Positions 13,401-25,290 of a DNA stretch of 64,000 bases are shown piece by piece. The position numbers and the translations under genes were made by a program. The notes beneath the pieces are model-generated. The model was given only the letters and a program-made list of their open reading frames with translations. It was not told where the DNA came from and did no database searches. Source of the stretch: Lethocerus indicus (taxonomy: Eukaryota; Arthropoda; Insecta; Hemiptera; Belostomatidae); contig JACDQD010000102.1 in NCBI GenBank assembly GCA_019843655.1, forward strand, positions 6,643,501-6,707,500, written 5' to 3'. Position 1 is the stretch's first letter. Each line of letters opens with the position of its first letter.

Positions 13401-14020
13401 CCAAATATTATTTTATTATAACTTGGTAGTGTCCAGTTTACAAGAGTGATTACAATGTGGAAATACGCTCAAAAAGAGAACACACACAAGAAGTCACAGC
13501 TTCCTTCATTCTGGGAAAATAAAACGGGGAATCCCAGCCCATATGGCGAATGTAAGGCACGCGAATCAGGAAACATGTTTTTCAACGAAGGAAACCATTA
13601 CAGACTATGAACGGTAACGGCTTCAACAGACTCTACTGCACATTGTAATCGGGTAGAAATAGAAGCTACTCTACAGATAACTACCGTGCAATAACCTATC
13701 ACCCAACACAAGGTCACTGTGCCTAACACTGGTTAGGGTAAATAACGGACAATTTTATTTAGTAATAATACTAAGACATTGAAGAGGAGGAGAGGAGTAG
13801 GTGGGGGGAGGTAGACGGAGCGCGACACATCTCGGTAGAACGCCCGCACCTTTTTTTCCCATTTCTAAATATACACTCGCGCCGCCATGATCAGTTCACC
13901 TCCGCCAGTCCGGAGGTAAAACGTTCAAACGGGGTAATGTGCAGACGGGGTAGACCCGGCGCCGAAAGTGAGAGACGCAAGATCCATCACCCGGGACGGT
14001 CCGTCCCCTCGAATACTTAC
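10433..14020 (-). other. CREB first intron
   Basis: About 3.6 kb of AT-rich sequence between the proposed non-coding first exon and the acceptor (CTAG on the plus strand at 10433-10436) in front of the ATG-bearing exon. ORFs such as 11913-12188 lack splice context and family signatures. Sequence becomes more GC- and CpG-rich from about 13.5 kb, approaching the promoter. Confidence 0.6.
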
Positions 14021-14500
14021 CGGTTACGTATTGCTAGTGTGTCACAGTTCCCTGCAAGCTGACTGGGTAACCAGTTAAATACGTAGTAGCCACGTCAAAG
14101 TTTCGAACGCTTCGTCACGGACAGACTGAGCATCGGCCCGCTGCAACAGCGCCACCAACCGGCCCACTATCGCGCACATACATCCCTCCTCCCGCCACCG
14201 CACTTTACCATTCAAATATACACACTTTTCTTTATTTTTTCCTCTATTGCTAGTAACGTAATGACCGGCACTCCGCCTACTCTGGGACTCATCGCCTTTA
14301 AATTTTTCCCTTTGTTACACTGTGTATTTAGTTTTACAAATATATTATCCACAAAGCCGTATTTTCCTGATCATTTCCCAGAAAAGAATACCGGATTCTG
14401 AACGCTAGCGGGAACCGCGAGGTCACCGTAAGTTGAATGAAATGTGGACGGGAACTTTAATAACGTACAGACCTTTCAACAGTGTAGCTTACAAAATGCT
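14021..14500 (-). promoter_or_regulatory. CREB: Probable CREB non-coding first exon and promoter
   Basis: A consensus donor on the minus strand (CCGGTAAGTATT, plus positions about 14012-14022) ends a GC/CpG-rich stretch, the only one in this part of the window. This fits a 5' UTR exon spliced to the CREB start exon at 10432. Two CGTCA half-sites (14093-14097 and 14113-14117), the core recognised by CREB, lie within or near this exon. The transcription start is not determinable by eye. Confidence 0.5.
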
Positions 14501-16648
14501 GCCGTTACCATTGGACTAACATGGCACTGTACCATATCACTTAATGTGTTCTAACCCATCTTATTCATTTTATTAGTTATTTTATTCTGAGCATTTATAA
14601 ATTATAAAATGCATCTTTCTTACGATAAAAAGAAGAAAGAAAGAAAGTAGGCACGTAATTACTGGATCATTATGTATCTCATTAAATTTGTATTGAATAA
14701 AAAATTTAAATATAAATTACTGTTTTTTAAGTTATTTAATTTGTAATTCATTGGCTAGTGATAAATTAGGGGTACATTATGGGGGTAATAATATATAAAA
14801 ATCTATATAACATGAGGGGGGTAATAATAATAATAATTAAATTTCGAATTGCTCTGGGGATAACCTGTAGTGAATTGGCGACTTTAGGCGTCAGTCGATT
14901 CTTGGCTGAGTAAGTTAGATGATGTAATCGTCGGTGACTCATCCTGCACTGTCTTAAAGCTCTAGAACTTAGGCTGACATTCTATCCATACATACTTATA
15001 TTGAGCCCTGTCACAGAGGACCAACGTTATCTGGAAGTATTGTTTCAGTAAAATTGAAAGTTAGACTTCGTAAACGGCTGATAAAAAATTTATATATAAA
15101 CGCTGAAAGCAAAAGTGTTCAGATATAACTTTTTTAAATACAATGCTTGTACAACTGAACATGAAACTATTACTTTGTAATTAATATTTATATTGAGAAT
15201 CAATTATTCGAGTTTTGCAAATAACTCGTAAGTAAATTCGCTGGTTCGAGCATAACGGCGGAAAAGTATTTGCGTCTAATAAATGAAAAACAAAAATCCC
15301 AGGATGAATATAAAAATATGTGATTGGAGCTGCAATGATAATGTGAGGCGAAAAAAATTAAGCGCCATTCTTTTCAGTTGTGTTCCTCCGCTTTTCTCAT
15401 CTTATGAAGACTTCTTCCAGAAGAAGTAAATTATTATTCCTTCTGCTTCCTCTTCCTGGTTTTTCTAGCCCAATAGCAGAATATCTCTAAAATTATCCTC
15501 CTTATGATGAAGTACAGTAATCAACTATTCAACTTGACCATTTATTCTTGTTCGCTTTGAGAAAAACCCACCTGACAATGGCTTAAAACGCTAAAATAAT
15601 GGCTTCAGCTTCAAATAACATTTGAATACCCACTATACCAGCGGCTATCACCACGCTAATGATCCCAGTCCTCAGCCCACATGTACATCTGTGACATATA
15701 TCTACATCCTCCGTTTACTTGATGTTAACTGATAAATTTGAAGTTAATAAACTGGGTATAAGCCCAGTGGGTTCATACCCACAGTAGTATATAGTACAGC
15801 AGACTGGGTGCTGTTACTTTTAACATTGTCCATATATGTACAGGTAGTCCAACTTACAAACTTTTAAAACGAAAATGAAAAATTAGATGTCAATACATGG
15901 ATATCGTAGAAATCAGGTGGACTGTTTTCAGAGACGTAATGGTGACTCTGCGTCCATCTTAGTAGAGATAGGTTTTCCTCATTCGATTTAGGTAAGTCTT
16001 AAGATCACGAAAGGAATAACGCCAGTGGGTAGACTAGCCAGAGAATTGAATGATTCACTTCAGAAGCCAGTAACACCGTTACCTGTTTCATCAAATTTTA
16101 TTTATTATAAATAATACATAAATTATAAATGTTTTAATACCATTCGCATTATATTATATTTACACGTACATACCTTTATACACAAACATACATAAATGTT
16201 TACCATACTGAACAATATTATCATATTTATTAACTGTTCCATATTTTAAATAATAATTCATTGGGAATGAATTGTTCCTAGCATAGTTCAGTGTTCCTAG
16301 AACCGCCATTGATAACTTTGCTACGTCCTCCATCGTAAATGTTCGGGTGTCAGATTTAGCTCTAAGGAGTATTTATGAGAAAAGAATAAAATTATAGTAT
16401 AACATTCATGGGGGGTTGATTCAAGTCAAACTTATCAAGCGTTTTCAAAAGCGATATCAATAAGTTAGGAAACCAGTCTTTTGAGAACACGGGGATTCGA
16501 TACAAAACTCATTGTCATTTTGATTTATTTGCCGCGAAATACTTTTTATCGCTTCCCGAATAAAAAGGTATACGCTCTTGGAGGTAAATTCAGAAACGTA
16601 CAATGTAAAACTGAAGGAGGAAGGAGCGTTGTTCATATAAATGTGGGA

Positions 16649-16723
16649 CACGTGGATGGGGAAGGTGGCTGACGTCATAGATTGACGTCACCTTCTCCCC
16701 ACTAGGGCCAACCGCTGACGTAA
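16649..16723. promoter_or_regulatory. Clustered cAMP-response elements plus E-box
   Basis: Within 75 bp there are a CACGTG E-box (16649-16654), two perfect palindromic CRE sites TGACGTCA (16670-16677 and 16683-16690) and a CRE-like TGACGTAA (16716-16723). The two perfect sites sit in an imperfect hairpin: GGGGAAGGTG before them and CCTTCTCCCC after them. Full CREs in AT-rich DNA are rare by chance. The nearest gene in transcription direction is CREB, whose first exon is about 2.5 kb away, so autoregulation is a reasonable inference. Confidence 0.6.
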
Positions 16724-16879
16724 TCTTCTCGGCACGTTCCCCAGACGACTCACCTCCTTCCTTTCTTCTCCAAGTATTTATTTTATTTTCCTCCTCGGCG
16801 TCTTTTTTCCTGTCTGTTTTGAAATATATATATATGTGTGTGTGTGTGTGTAAAATCAGAGTGAAGAATACACTATTTT

Positions 16880-17300
16880 AATTAAACATATTTCCTCCAG
16901 GGTATAATGAATCCCGTCGAAATAAAAAAATATGCAATCCGGACTACCCGTGTCCGTCGAATTATGATTAAACAACCTTCTGTTTTTTGTCATTTGATTT
17001 TAGGCGCAATTTGGGATTTCCCCGTTATGCGCACGAACCTTATGAACCCCCCCAGATGTTCTGAGATTTTCCCTGTATTTAGAAACCACCCGAGTGGGCT
17101 CCACTGAAAGGGGCCCTCTTAGATGTTGTCTGCTTCCGACGTTTCGGAACTCTTACTGGTTCCATCATCAGGGTCCGACTTAGGGCCGACCCTTACAACT
17201 TTACACGGGAAAAGTAATGCTGGAAGTCCATTCCAGTCGTAATTTGCCGTCGTAATGGACAGCCTTTGCTGTCCATGGGTTAAACCGCGATCCAGATAAC
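16880..17300. repeat. Probable interspersed repeat
   Basis: Base composition is higher in GC than the surroundings. The segment contains TTCCGACGTTTCGGAA-type words and CCATCATCAGGG, motifs often seen in the tails of dispersed insect elements. No second copy occurs in this window, so this is inference from composition and motif style only. Confidence 0.35.
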
Positions 17301-20300
17301 AAAGCAGGCCAAGAAAGGTAAACTGAGAAGCGTGATTCAGAGGAAAAATGTTTCTTAAATTGTATGTGGTATTTTTTAGCGTAATAAATATCTAAAAATA
17401 ATCTTATATTTGATGTAATTAAGCTGCTGAGCTGTTAATCCGGATTTTGTAAGGAAGCTTACTTTACTTTAATAGTAAAAGTAAGTCGCTTAAGAGAATG
17501 GGTCAAAATAACAGCCTCACCTGCAAATGTTGGAAGCGACTTCATAAAATATGTACAAGACCCTTGGAGTAAAAAGAGTTTTGAATTGCATTCAGCCCCA
17601 AGGGAAGAACCACTTTCAGTAGAAAAATACAGGAATGTTCTTGTTCTCGGTGTTCTGTAATCTCGAATTCGACACCGAATAAAGAAAACAATATTATTTA
17701 TAGATGGAATTAGTTTCTTTCGAAAATGTTATCAGGCGATATTGGTTAATGCTGACACAAGTTATAATAGAGAAAGAAAACATTTTAATCATTAAAATGT
17801 ATTTAAATCACATTGAAATAATAAGTCAGATTAGCCAGTAAACTTATCTTCATCTTCATCAGTAGTTATTATCCGCCACTACCTAATCAAAAATCACTGA
17901 TGCATGGGTCTGACACATCCACAACCCGAGCTCAGAATCACCGCAATATCACAGAACAACTACTCTTACCCTAGCATTATATAACACCCACACAAAGACA
18001 TGTATAATACAGGGAGCAGGGCCTAAGTTCCTGACTAATAGTCCTGCCAAGATATATGAAGGCGCTGCAAGTTAGCAGCCCCTCCACTTACCGAATCAAC
18101 ATTGACGCGCCAAAATAAACGAATACATATTGACACCTAACAGTAAAACCCTAGAAAGCAGGTATCAAAAAATTCGGATTTCTAGTTTCTACCAACACCA
18201 TAACAATGTGCAAACTGTGGTCTGGTACATAGGCGAAAACTCTGCCAACAGCTGACCTAGTGACAAACTGTAAAACAGTACACAACAGGAAATGCCCGCA
18301 GTCAATAAGAGCCATTAACTGTGGTGAGATACCCTCAACCAGAGGGAATGCAGAAAAATTACAGAAATTAAACAAATACATTCTTACAGAGAGGTTTCTT
18401 ACTTACATACAAAGAGGCAAACAAAAATACAAAATGACTTCAACAGCAAAGACCAAAACATATACTACTAAACTGAGCTCAATGACATCACCCCACTACC
18501 ACAAGGAACAAAAAAATCACATAAACCACAATCCTATGAGAAAAAATCTGAATACAATGGAAAATTAAGGGTCTCTAAATGACAAAAATTCCTAATAATA
18601 TCAATTATTTTGTTTTCAAATTAAAAACAAAGATTATGGATTTGTTAGTATGAATATGCACCTTAGTAAATATTAATAACAGAAATATATACTAAGAATT
18701 TTTGAAAATAATATATCTACTGGTTTCTGATGTCATAATTAATATAATTTCACCAATAACACAGGGAGTGAGAAGACAATATTAATGTAATACTTGATTG
18801 GCTAGGTATTTTGTGCAGAGTGCTATCAGCAGCTTAAACTGGTAAGCACCTAACTATATTACTAATGGAATGACAATTGAGAAGCCAAAATGTGAATAAC
18901 ACAGGACTAAATATGACATGTGAGTAAAGGTCCAAATTGCATGAAGGATTACATACTTCTACGCTTTTACAGGCCTTAGAACATTACTTAAATAAACCAA
19001 TTTAGAATTAAAATAAAATGCATCTTATTCATTTGTCAAATACCTGTAATTAATATCTGGATTCAGAACATTTGAATGGAGGAATGTATTTAAGAAACTA
19101 GCACCAATGCAATTTTTTTTATAACAAAAAATATTAAAACTGATATTATTAACACTTAGATAATGTGTTAAATATGATTAGGTTATAATTAATATATTTG
19201 TAGGGTGAAACTATTTAATTATAGATTACATTTGAAAAAACAACTGACATATTTTTTCTCATTTTTATATGGGTGGAATTAGCAACTATGGGTGTTAACA
19301 ATAATACATATTAATAATAGACATATTTCATTAAGTTAATACTATAACTGAGGTTCTTGGCTATCTAATGAATGTAAAAATGCAGGTAACATTCTACTCC
19401 ATAAAGGTAATTTAATTATTATTCATTTTATAATGGCATTTCAATATAACATATAACTGCTCACATTTGATGGGTACAAGTTTAAAAAGAATTATGGTTT
19501 ACTGCACTATATGTAATATATTCTCAATAAAATAGAAATAATAAATCAATAAATTCAAGTGTTGTGGATATTTATAAATTACATAATTTAAGCTTGATAC
19601 TATCCAACGTCTGGGAAAAAAACACTACAGCCAAATTTGATCAATGAATAAATGAGGAATATTTTCATAGGCAAAACATATATAAATGTAAGTTCATAGA
19701 ATACATTATGAAGGATATGTAGTTTATGGTAAATTACATAAATGTTTAAAATATTTATTCAAGTGATAATGGAGAACTGAGACTACTGAAAATGACAGGT
19801 GTCATTTACAGAATACTACATTCATGGTAATAACATTGTTTCTTCAGTGTAATAATAAAAGCATACATATACAACAAATAACTATTTTGTTGTTTTTCAA
19901 TAATATAATATGCTGACATAACTGTGAATACTGATGTAATGAAATATCTAGTGAACACTATGAACACACTTTAATATAACAACTTTCACAACAAAATCTT
20001 ACATCATCAATACAGAGCATAAATAATACAGTTTACACATTTACATTGAATACACTATTTACAAAAAATCCCCAATAAATCAATTTACAGTACTTTAATA
20101 AGTGCATTTAAAAAATTTACAGAAATTACTAAGTTAGCTAGTGCTAAGTGAAGATTTTCCTGTCTATATATTTACATATAATACAAATGATTCTTTGCTG
20201 ACATCAGTATTATGTAATATAATGACATACAAATTGTATGCAATGCCATTAATAATTTAAAGGCAACATGACACATTAAATAATACACATTTTCCGAATA

Positions 20301-20646
20301 TCCAATACTGCTTGTCAGAAAATAAATGCACAAATATCTCACTAAAGTTCAAAAGACTTGCAATATCATCCAATAACAATAAACAAACTATACTCTATTA
20401 CAATATACGGAATGTATGCAATCAATAAACAGTTTAACTATGATGGTACCATTTTTACTACACTCAACTCCTCTTAATCTGAAAAAAAATGTCAGTTGTT
20501 AAAATTACAAAAATAGGATAATGTCCGAATAAAGCTATATTTGTAATTAATAGCATGTTTTTATTATACATTCTTGACTTATTAGTTAAAAATATGTTTT
20601 TAGAATCTATTTTTTGAACACCGACAATACTATTTAGTAACTTACT

Positions 20647-22536
20647 TTATTCAGAGACGTTGACAGATATAGTTTTGCCTTTTGGATCATCAAATCTGTC
20701 CATTGTGCGAATATCCATAAGCATTGTCATTGCCCATGTGAATATTAATGCCAATATGAAAGTGACAAAAAGTGCAGACCATATGGGAATTGTGAAGAAT
20801 GTATCTGTGTCCTGTGCTTCACTGAACCTAGTACTATATGCCCAGGGTTGTGTCTATAAAAACAATAAATGGTTTTATTTTTATAAATAGATAAATATAT
20901 ATCTTTACACAAATACATCGACAGATTTTTGTTTTTAATACTAAGTTATCAAAATTTCCATTGAGTTTGGTAAGCCTGTTTCATTCCTGTATAATCAATT
21001 CTTTTTTTAATTCAAAAAGATAGTGAATAACATTATGTTTACCTGTAAGTTTTTGAAAACAAGTCTAATTGGTCCATTTGTGAACTCAACAGGTCCAGTG
21101 CTTTTAAATGATTTATTCATTGGTGCAGAAATGTCTGTGTTCGCCTTAAGCATTATTTTTTCAGCACCTTTATCATATTCAACTTCTCTTAACTGCCATG
21201 ATTTTTCAGATTTCTCAAATCGAAAGCGTAAAGTCAATTTCTTGTTTCCTACCAAATGGCTGGTAGTAACCCTGAGCAATAACTCACGTTGATCTGGGCG
21301 CTGAAACAGTAAATCAACATCAATATATAGTTCAATGAAAAGTATAAACTATATATGAACTATATAAAATAGAGCAAATAAATATGATGATGTATAAAGA
21401 ACAAATAAATTATATGAAGAATTTTGTTAGAATTAAATCATTCAATAATTCTGTTATTTACTTGAATTGTATGAAAATTAATATATATATTATTGATCAC
21501 ATTTATAATAAAAGCTAAGGATGTTAAACCAAGGATATAGATATATACTTGAAGGAAAGACAATTAACTAATGATCAATAAAATAAGATATTAAAAAATG
21601 GCTACATGTTTAGCAATAAGCAAGTGGGTGTGGTCTTTACCTCCTATTTAATACTAGCATTTATTTAAGGAATGAAAAACACATTTCAGGTCACTGTTTC
21701 TTACTTCTCATAAGAAATAAGAAAAGTTAAACTAACTGTTAATTCTATATCTAAAAAAAGTCTGAATTATAACACAGAATGCTACTTACAACTTCATACG
21801 ATTTATTTTCAAGGGGATATGTTTCATTTCCATCAATCAATATTGGGTATTTTGAAGAATATAAAAGAGCAATATTTTCTGAATTCAATAAATACTCGGA
21901 TGTTGAATTATCATCTTCAATATCTCTCCTCACTCGGTTAATTTCTGGTTCTACCCACGAGCTCTGTTTTCCAGTGAATACTGCTACTATATGACTATGT
22001 TTAGCCAATAATTGGCTGTATATTTCAGCAATATTCCCATCGTGCCTTCTTAACATGTCTGGCCTGTCTTCATTGCTTAGAGGATCTTTAAGTTTGACTT
22101 CTAGAATGACACCTGGTTTATTAGGCAATCCAGATCCATCAAACTTCTTCCATTGATAGTTCTGTCCAACCTCTAATTCTTTTAGAGAACTCAATGGGTC
22201 ATCTACTGAAGGAATGAATTCTATTTTGGCAGACATACTTGTGATATTTTGCAACTGAGGGAAGGATCCATGGTGCTGATCGTCCTGCCAGCTGAAATCC
22301 TCGACACTCAAGCTTTCCTCAAGGAAAACTGCAATTAGTGGTTTAAGAACATGTACCTTTTTCACTAAATGATTTGAAAACTCATCGGTGTCAAGTTGCA
22401 TCAATGCAGGAACGGTATCCTCCTTTTCGCTAATAGCGCTTGATTCCCATATTAACACAGGAACACTACAAGAGCAGGTAGATAATATAGAAAGAAGGAA
22501 AATACATTTGTAATAATTACACCCCGAAAAAGCCAT
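20647..22536 (-). CDS. ATP6AP1: V-ATPase accessory subunit S1 (ATP6AP1 / Ac45)
   Basis: Three coding exons, 22536-21790, 21300-21043 and 20853-20647, all joined in phase 0, give 403 residues. A signal peptide begins MAFSGCNYYKCIFLLS. A furin-type cleavage site RVRRD lies at about residues 201-205, as in the family. The middle exon forms the beta-rich luminal domain. The last exon has the single membrane helix (IWSALFVTFILALIFTWAMT) followed by the short conserved tail MLMDIRTMDRFDDPKGK. Ac45 is a V-ATPase V0 assembly and targeting subunit of endomembranes and secretory granules. Drosophila VhaAC45 has a similar length; human ATP6AP1 is longer (about 470). The gene is divergent from the Mud/NuMA-like gene with 536 bp between start codons. 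Confidence 0.92.
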
Positions 22537-23072
22537 ATTTTTCGATCATATGTCACCAAAAGTAGGAGTGACCTGCACAGAACACTCCAAGGCCTTCTAC
22601 GTTCCGAAATATCAAAATGTCTCAATCTCTTTACACTGTTGGTAGTATTATTAATGCTATTGTACATTTCATTACATACGAAATAAATCGAAATTCGAAA
22701 TTTAAGGATTTAAAGGAAGTAGAAGGTTTAAGAGATGTTTATTATTATTATTATTATTGAACGATGTACACATGTTTTTATCTGGGTATATTAACTATAT
22801 TTTATACATTTTTAAGTATTGGACAATAGAATATTATTACTACTATAAAATTAATTTTTTATTTTATGAATACAAGAAATTATATTACATAGTACATTGC
22901 GCCAATGCCATTAACGAATGGCGACGTAACGGCTTTCCCTCTCAACAATCTCAACGGTTAATTCTGTCTGAATTTTCGGTTGTCAGTGGTTTATAGAACG
23001 ATATGTGACTAGAGGTACCATTTTAGACTGAAATAAAATACGTGAGTTATTTGCCTTCATTTAGATTGAAAA
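22537..23072. promoter_or_regulatory. Divergent promoter region, ATP6AP1 / Mud-like
   Basis: The interval between the two outward-facing start codons is 536 bp, including a (TTA)n run near 22738-22757. No coding exon is visible. It must contain both 5' UTRs and presumably a bidirectional promoter. Confidence 0.5.
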
Positions 23073-25290
23073 ATGAAAGTAGGCGACTGGCAGAACGTTA
23101 TTATTTCTTGGGTATGTTTATATTTTGATATGAATGTTTATCCTTATAACAATAATTGTTTTATACTTCAAAATTGTGCTTCAATTATCTTCCATTACAT
23201 TTAGTATTTAACGGGTTATTGTGCATTTAAATCATTTATTTGTGAAACTTCAATTATCTAAATTTCAGTTATTTTCTGACATAACCATTGTTTAATGATT
23301 TTTATTAGTACATGAATAATATGTACTACATCAGTTTCTTTAAATTATATGAGTTTCAGAATGGCGTGGCTGAGTCAATGCACATATCCTCTTATTTGTT
23401 ACATTCATTTAGTTTCCAACATAATGAATTACGTTGTCATAATTTTCAGGTAAATGCTTTAAGATTAATTGATGAACCCATATCTGATATACTAGATCTT
23501 CTTGATGGATTATTTTTCAGGAAGCTTTTGGATCAATTGTAAGTTTTTTGTAGTAAAAAAGAAATATAGTGAATTGAGCCAGTAGAGTACTAATGAATAG
23601 AATTATAGCTAAATATTATTTTAATAATTTACAGAGGTAATGAAGAAAATTCACTCAATACAGAAAAAGAAAAATGCAGCGTACTTGAACAAGTTGAAGT
23701 TTTCCTCAGAAGTTTGTATTTTTTTGTTTAATAAATCCATTTCCAATTATATATTAAATGCATAATATGTATGGTATAATAATGTAGTATTATTTTATTT
23801 AATTACTGGACTTACTAGTTACAATAATGCCAAGCATAAATAGTTTAATAATGACATTTTAATGCCTTAAATTTATAACATTCATGGTTTGTAATGTTTG
23901 TCATATTTTTTTTCTAGTAATCTTATTACTTTTTTCCTAGGTGAATACCCAGAATATAAGTATTTTTCGTGGGACAGTGATTGTGTGACTCTTATTGCTT
24001 CAGTATTGCTTGCTCATGCTTCTTTGGTCACAAAAGACTCTGGTCATCTCCATACACCTCTTTATTCATTAACACATATAACGCAATGTGTAATACAATC
24101 ATTTTTGGAGAGTTTCTTGGAACTTCCAAAACCTTCGATCACACCAAGTCTCATATTGCAGTATATTCTAAATATAGGTAAGTGTTTTTCTTGGTACTAA
24201 AGCCTTGTATCATTAATTTCAATTGTTTTAGCATATTAAAGGAAATGGAGAGTATTTGTTAAACTTTTGTTAATGATATATCACATATTAAGAAGATTAT
24301 CTTATAGTTTTACATTGCTATAATATCACAGGAATATTCCTTTTCATAAACATTTATTGCATTTATTTTAATAAACTGTTCATGTGCAAAAGTGCCACCA
24401 TTGGGTGACTTCTTTTATCTTACCTATCATGTCAATCCTCATTACTGTCATATCATAAATTGTACCTATTACCAATGTAGGTTGATTATACAAAATAAAA
24501 ATGATAAAAAAAATTTTAATAAAAATTTAATTTGATTTTTTTGGCACTGTAGCTTGAATGAATTCTTTTAAATATAATTGAGATCAGATACATAATATTT
24601 GTTAATCACCTTTCTTCAATTGTTATTTATCTTTAAATAAGTCACTGAATATTTGTTTCATTTTATTAAATTAGTTTTATATAAAGGTTTGAACAATGAT
24701 ATTTCCTACATATATGTATGCATTATACGTGATAACATAGATGTTGGCTTTAGGAGGTTTTTAATTGCATAAATAATGGTATAATTTCTTCAAAAGTGGT
24801 AAAGACTTTTTTGTCAATTTTTTTAATATAACAGAACATTATTTCTAAATGGAAAAACTCACACTAATAAGACAGAGCAGTAATAATTACAACAAATAAT
24901 ATTTTTGTTATAGATAACGAAATGGAAGAAAAGCCAGATATTAAATCATTGGACGTATTATCACCTCATGTACAGGTATTAAAATATTGATTTCAGCATA
25001 GGTAGACCACTTTTCTCAATGTTAGGTGTAAAAGTTGTTTGTTATTATTCTAAATTCATTTCTACACAGAAGTATTAATAAATAATATTTAATGTTTGTA
25101 TGTTCTGTAGCTTGTACAACATTGTATAATAATTTTTATAAAATTCTTTTTTAGTCTCCATTTTATTTGGGAAAGAGACCTTCATCATCAGAACTTCATG
25201 CTCTCAGGAATAAAGTTGATCTACTTACATATGAGAAATCTCATCTAATAGAAGACCTGGAAACTGCAAAATTTGATATTTCTAACTTAC
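23073..25290 (+). CDS. mud: Mud-like head: globular N-terminal domain and start of coiled coil
   Basis: Six exons in phase encode about 213 residues. MKVGDWQNVIISW joins to VNALRLIDEPISDILDLLDG and FFRKLLDQL, then SEYPEYKYFSWDSDCVTLIA and helical leucine-rich segments up to LQYILNI. This matches the layout of the NuMA N-terminal Hook/CH-like fold, which in vertebrates contacts dynein-dynactin. The sixth exon (SPFYLGKRPSSSELHALRNK) starts the heptad region. Confidence 0.7.

Larger units (their letters stand above)
14501..20646. other. Gene-poor intergenic region
   Basis: I find no supported protein-coding gene. The stretch holds a regulatory-looking cluster at 16649-16723, a short (TA)n(TG)n run at 16824-16851, a moderately GC-rich block at 16880-17300 that looks like an interspersed repeat, and a block at about 17900-18570 with degenerate ORFs on both strands. 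From 18.6 kb to the ATP6AP1 stop it is AT-rich and probably includes the ATP6AP1 3' UTR. Confidence 0.5.

Noticed and set aside
16481..16678. Overlapping plus and minus ORFs around the CRE cluster
   Set aside because: Short, no recognisable motif; overlap of both strands suggests chance openness.
18260..18568. A 102-codon plus-strand ORF, overlapped by a minus-strand ORF at 18151-18381
   Set aside because: Low-complexity lysine/threonine/asparagine content, no domain, no splice context. More likely degenerate repeat sequence.
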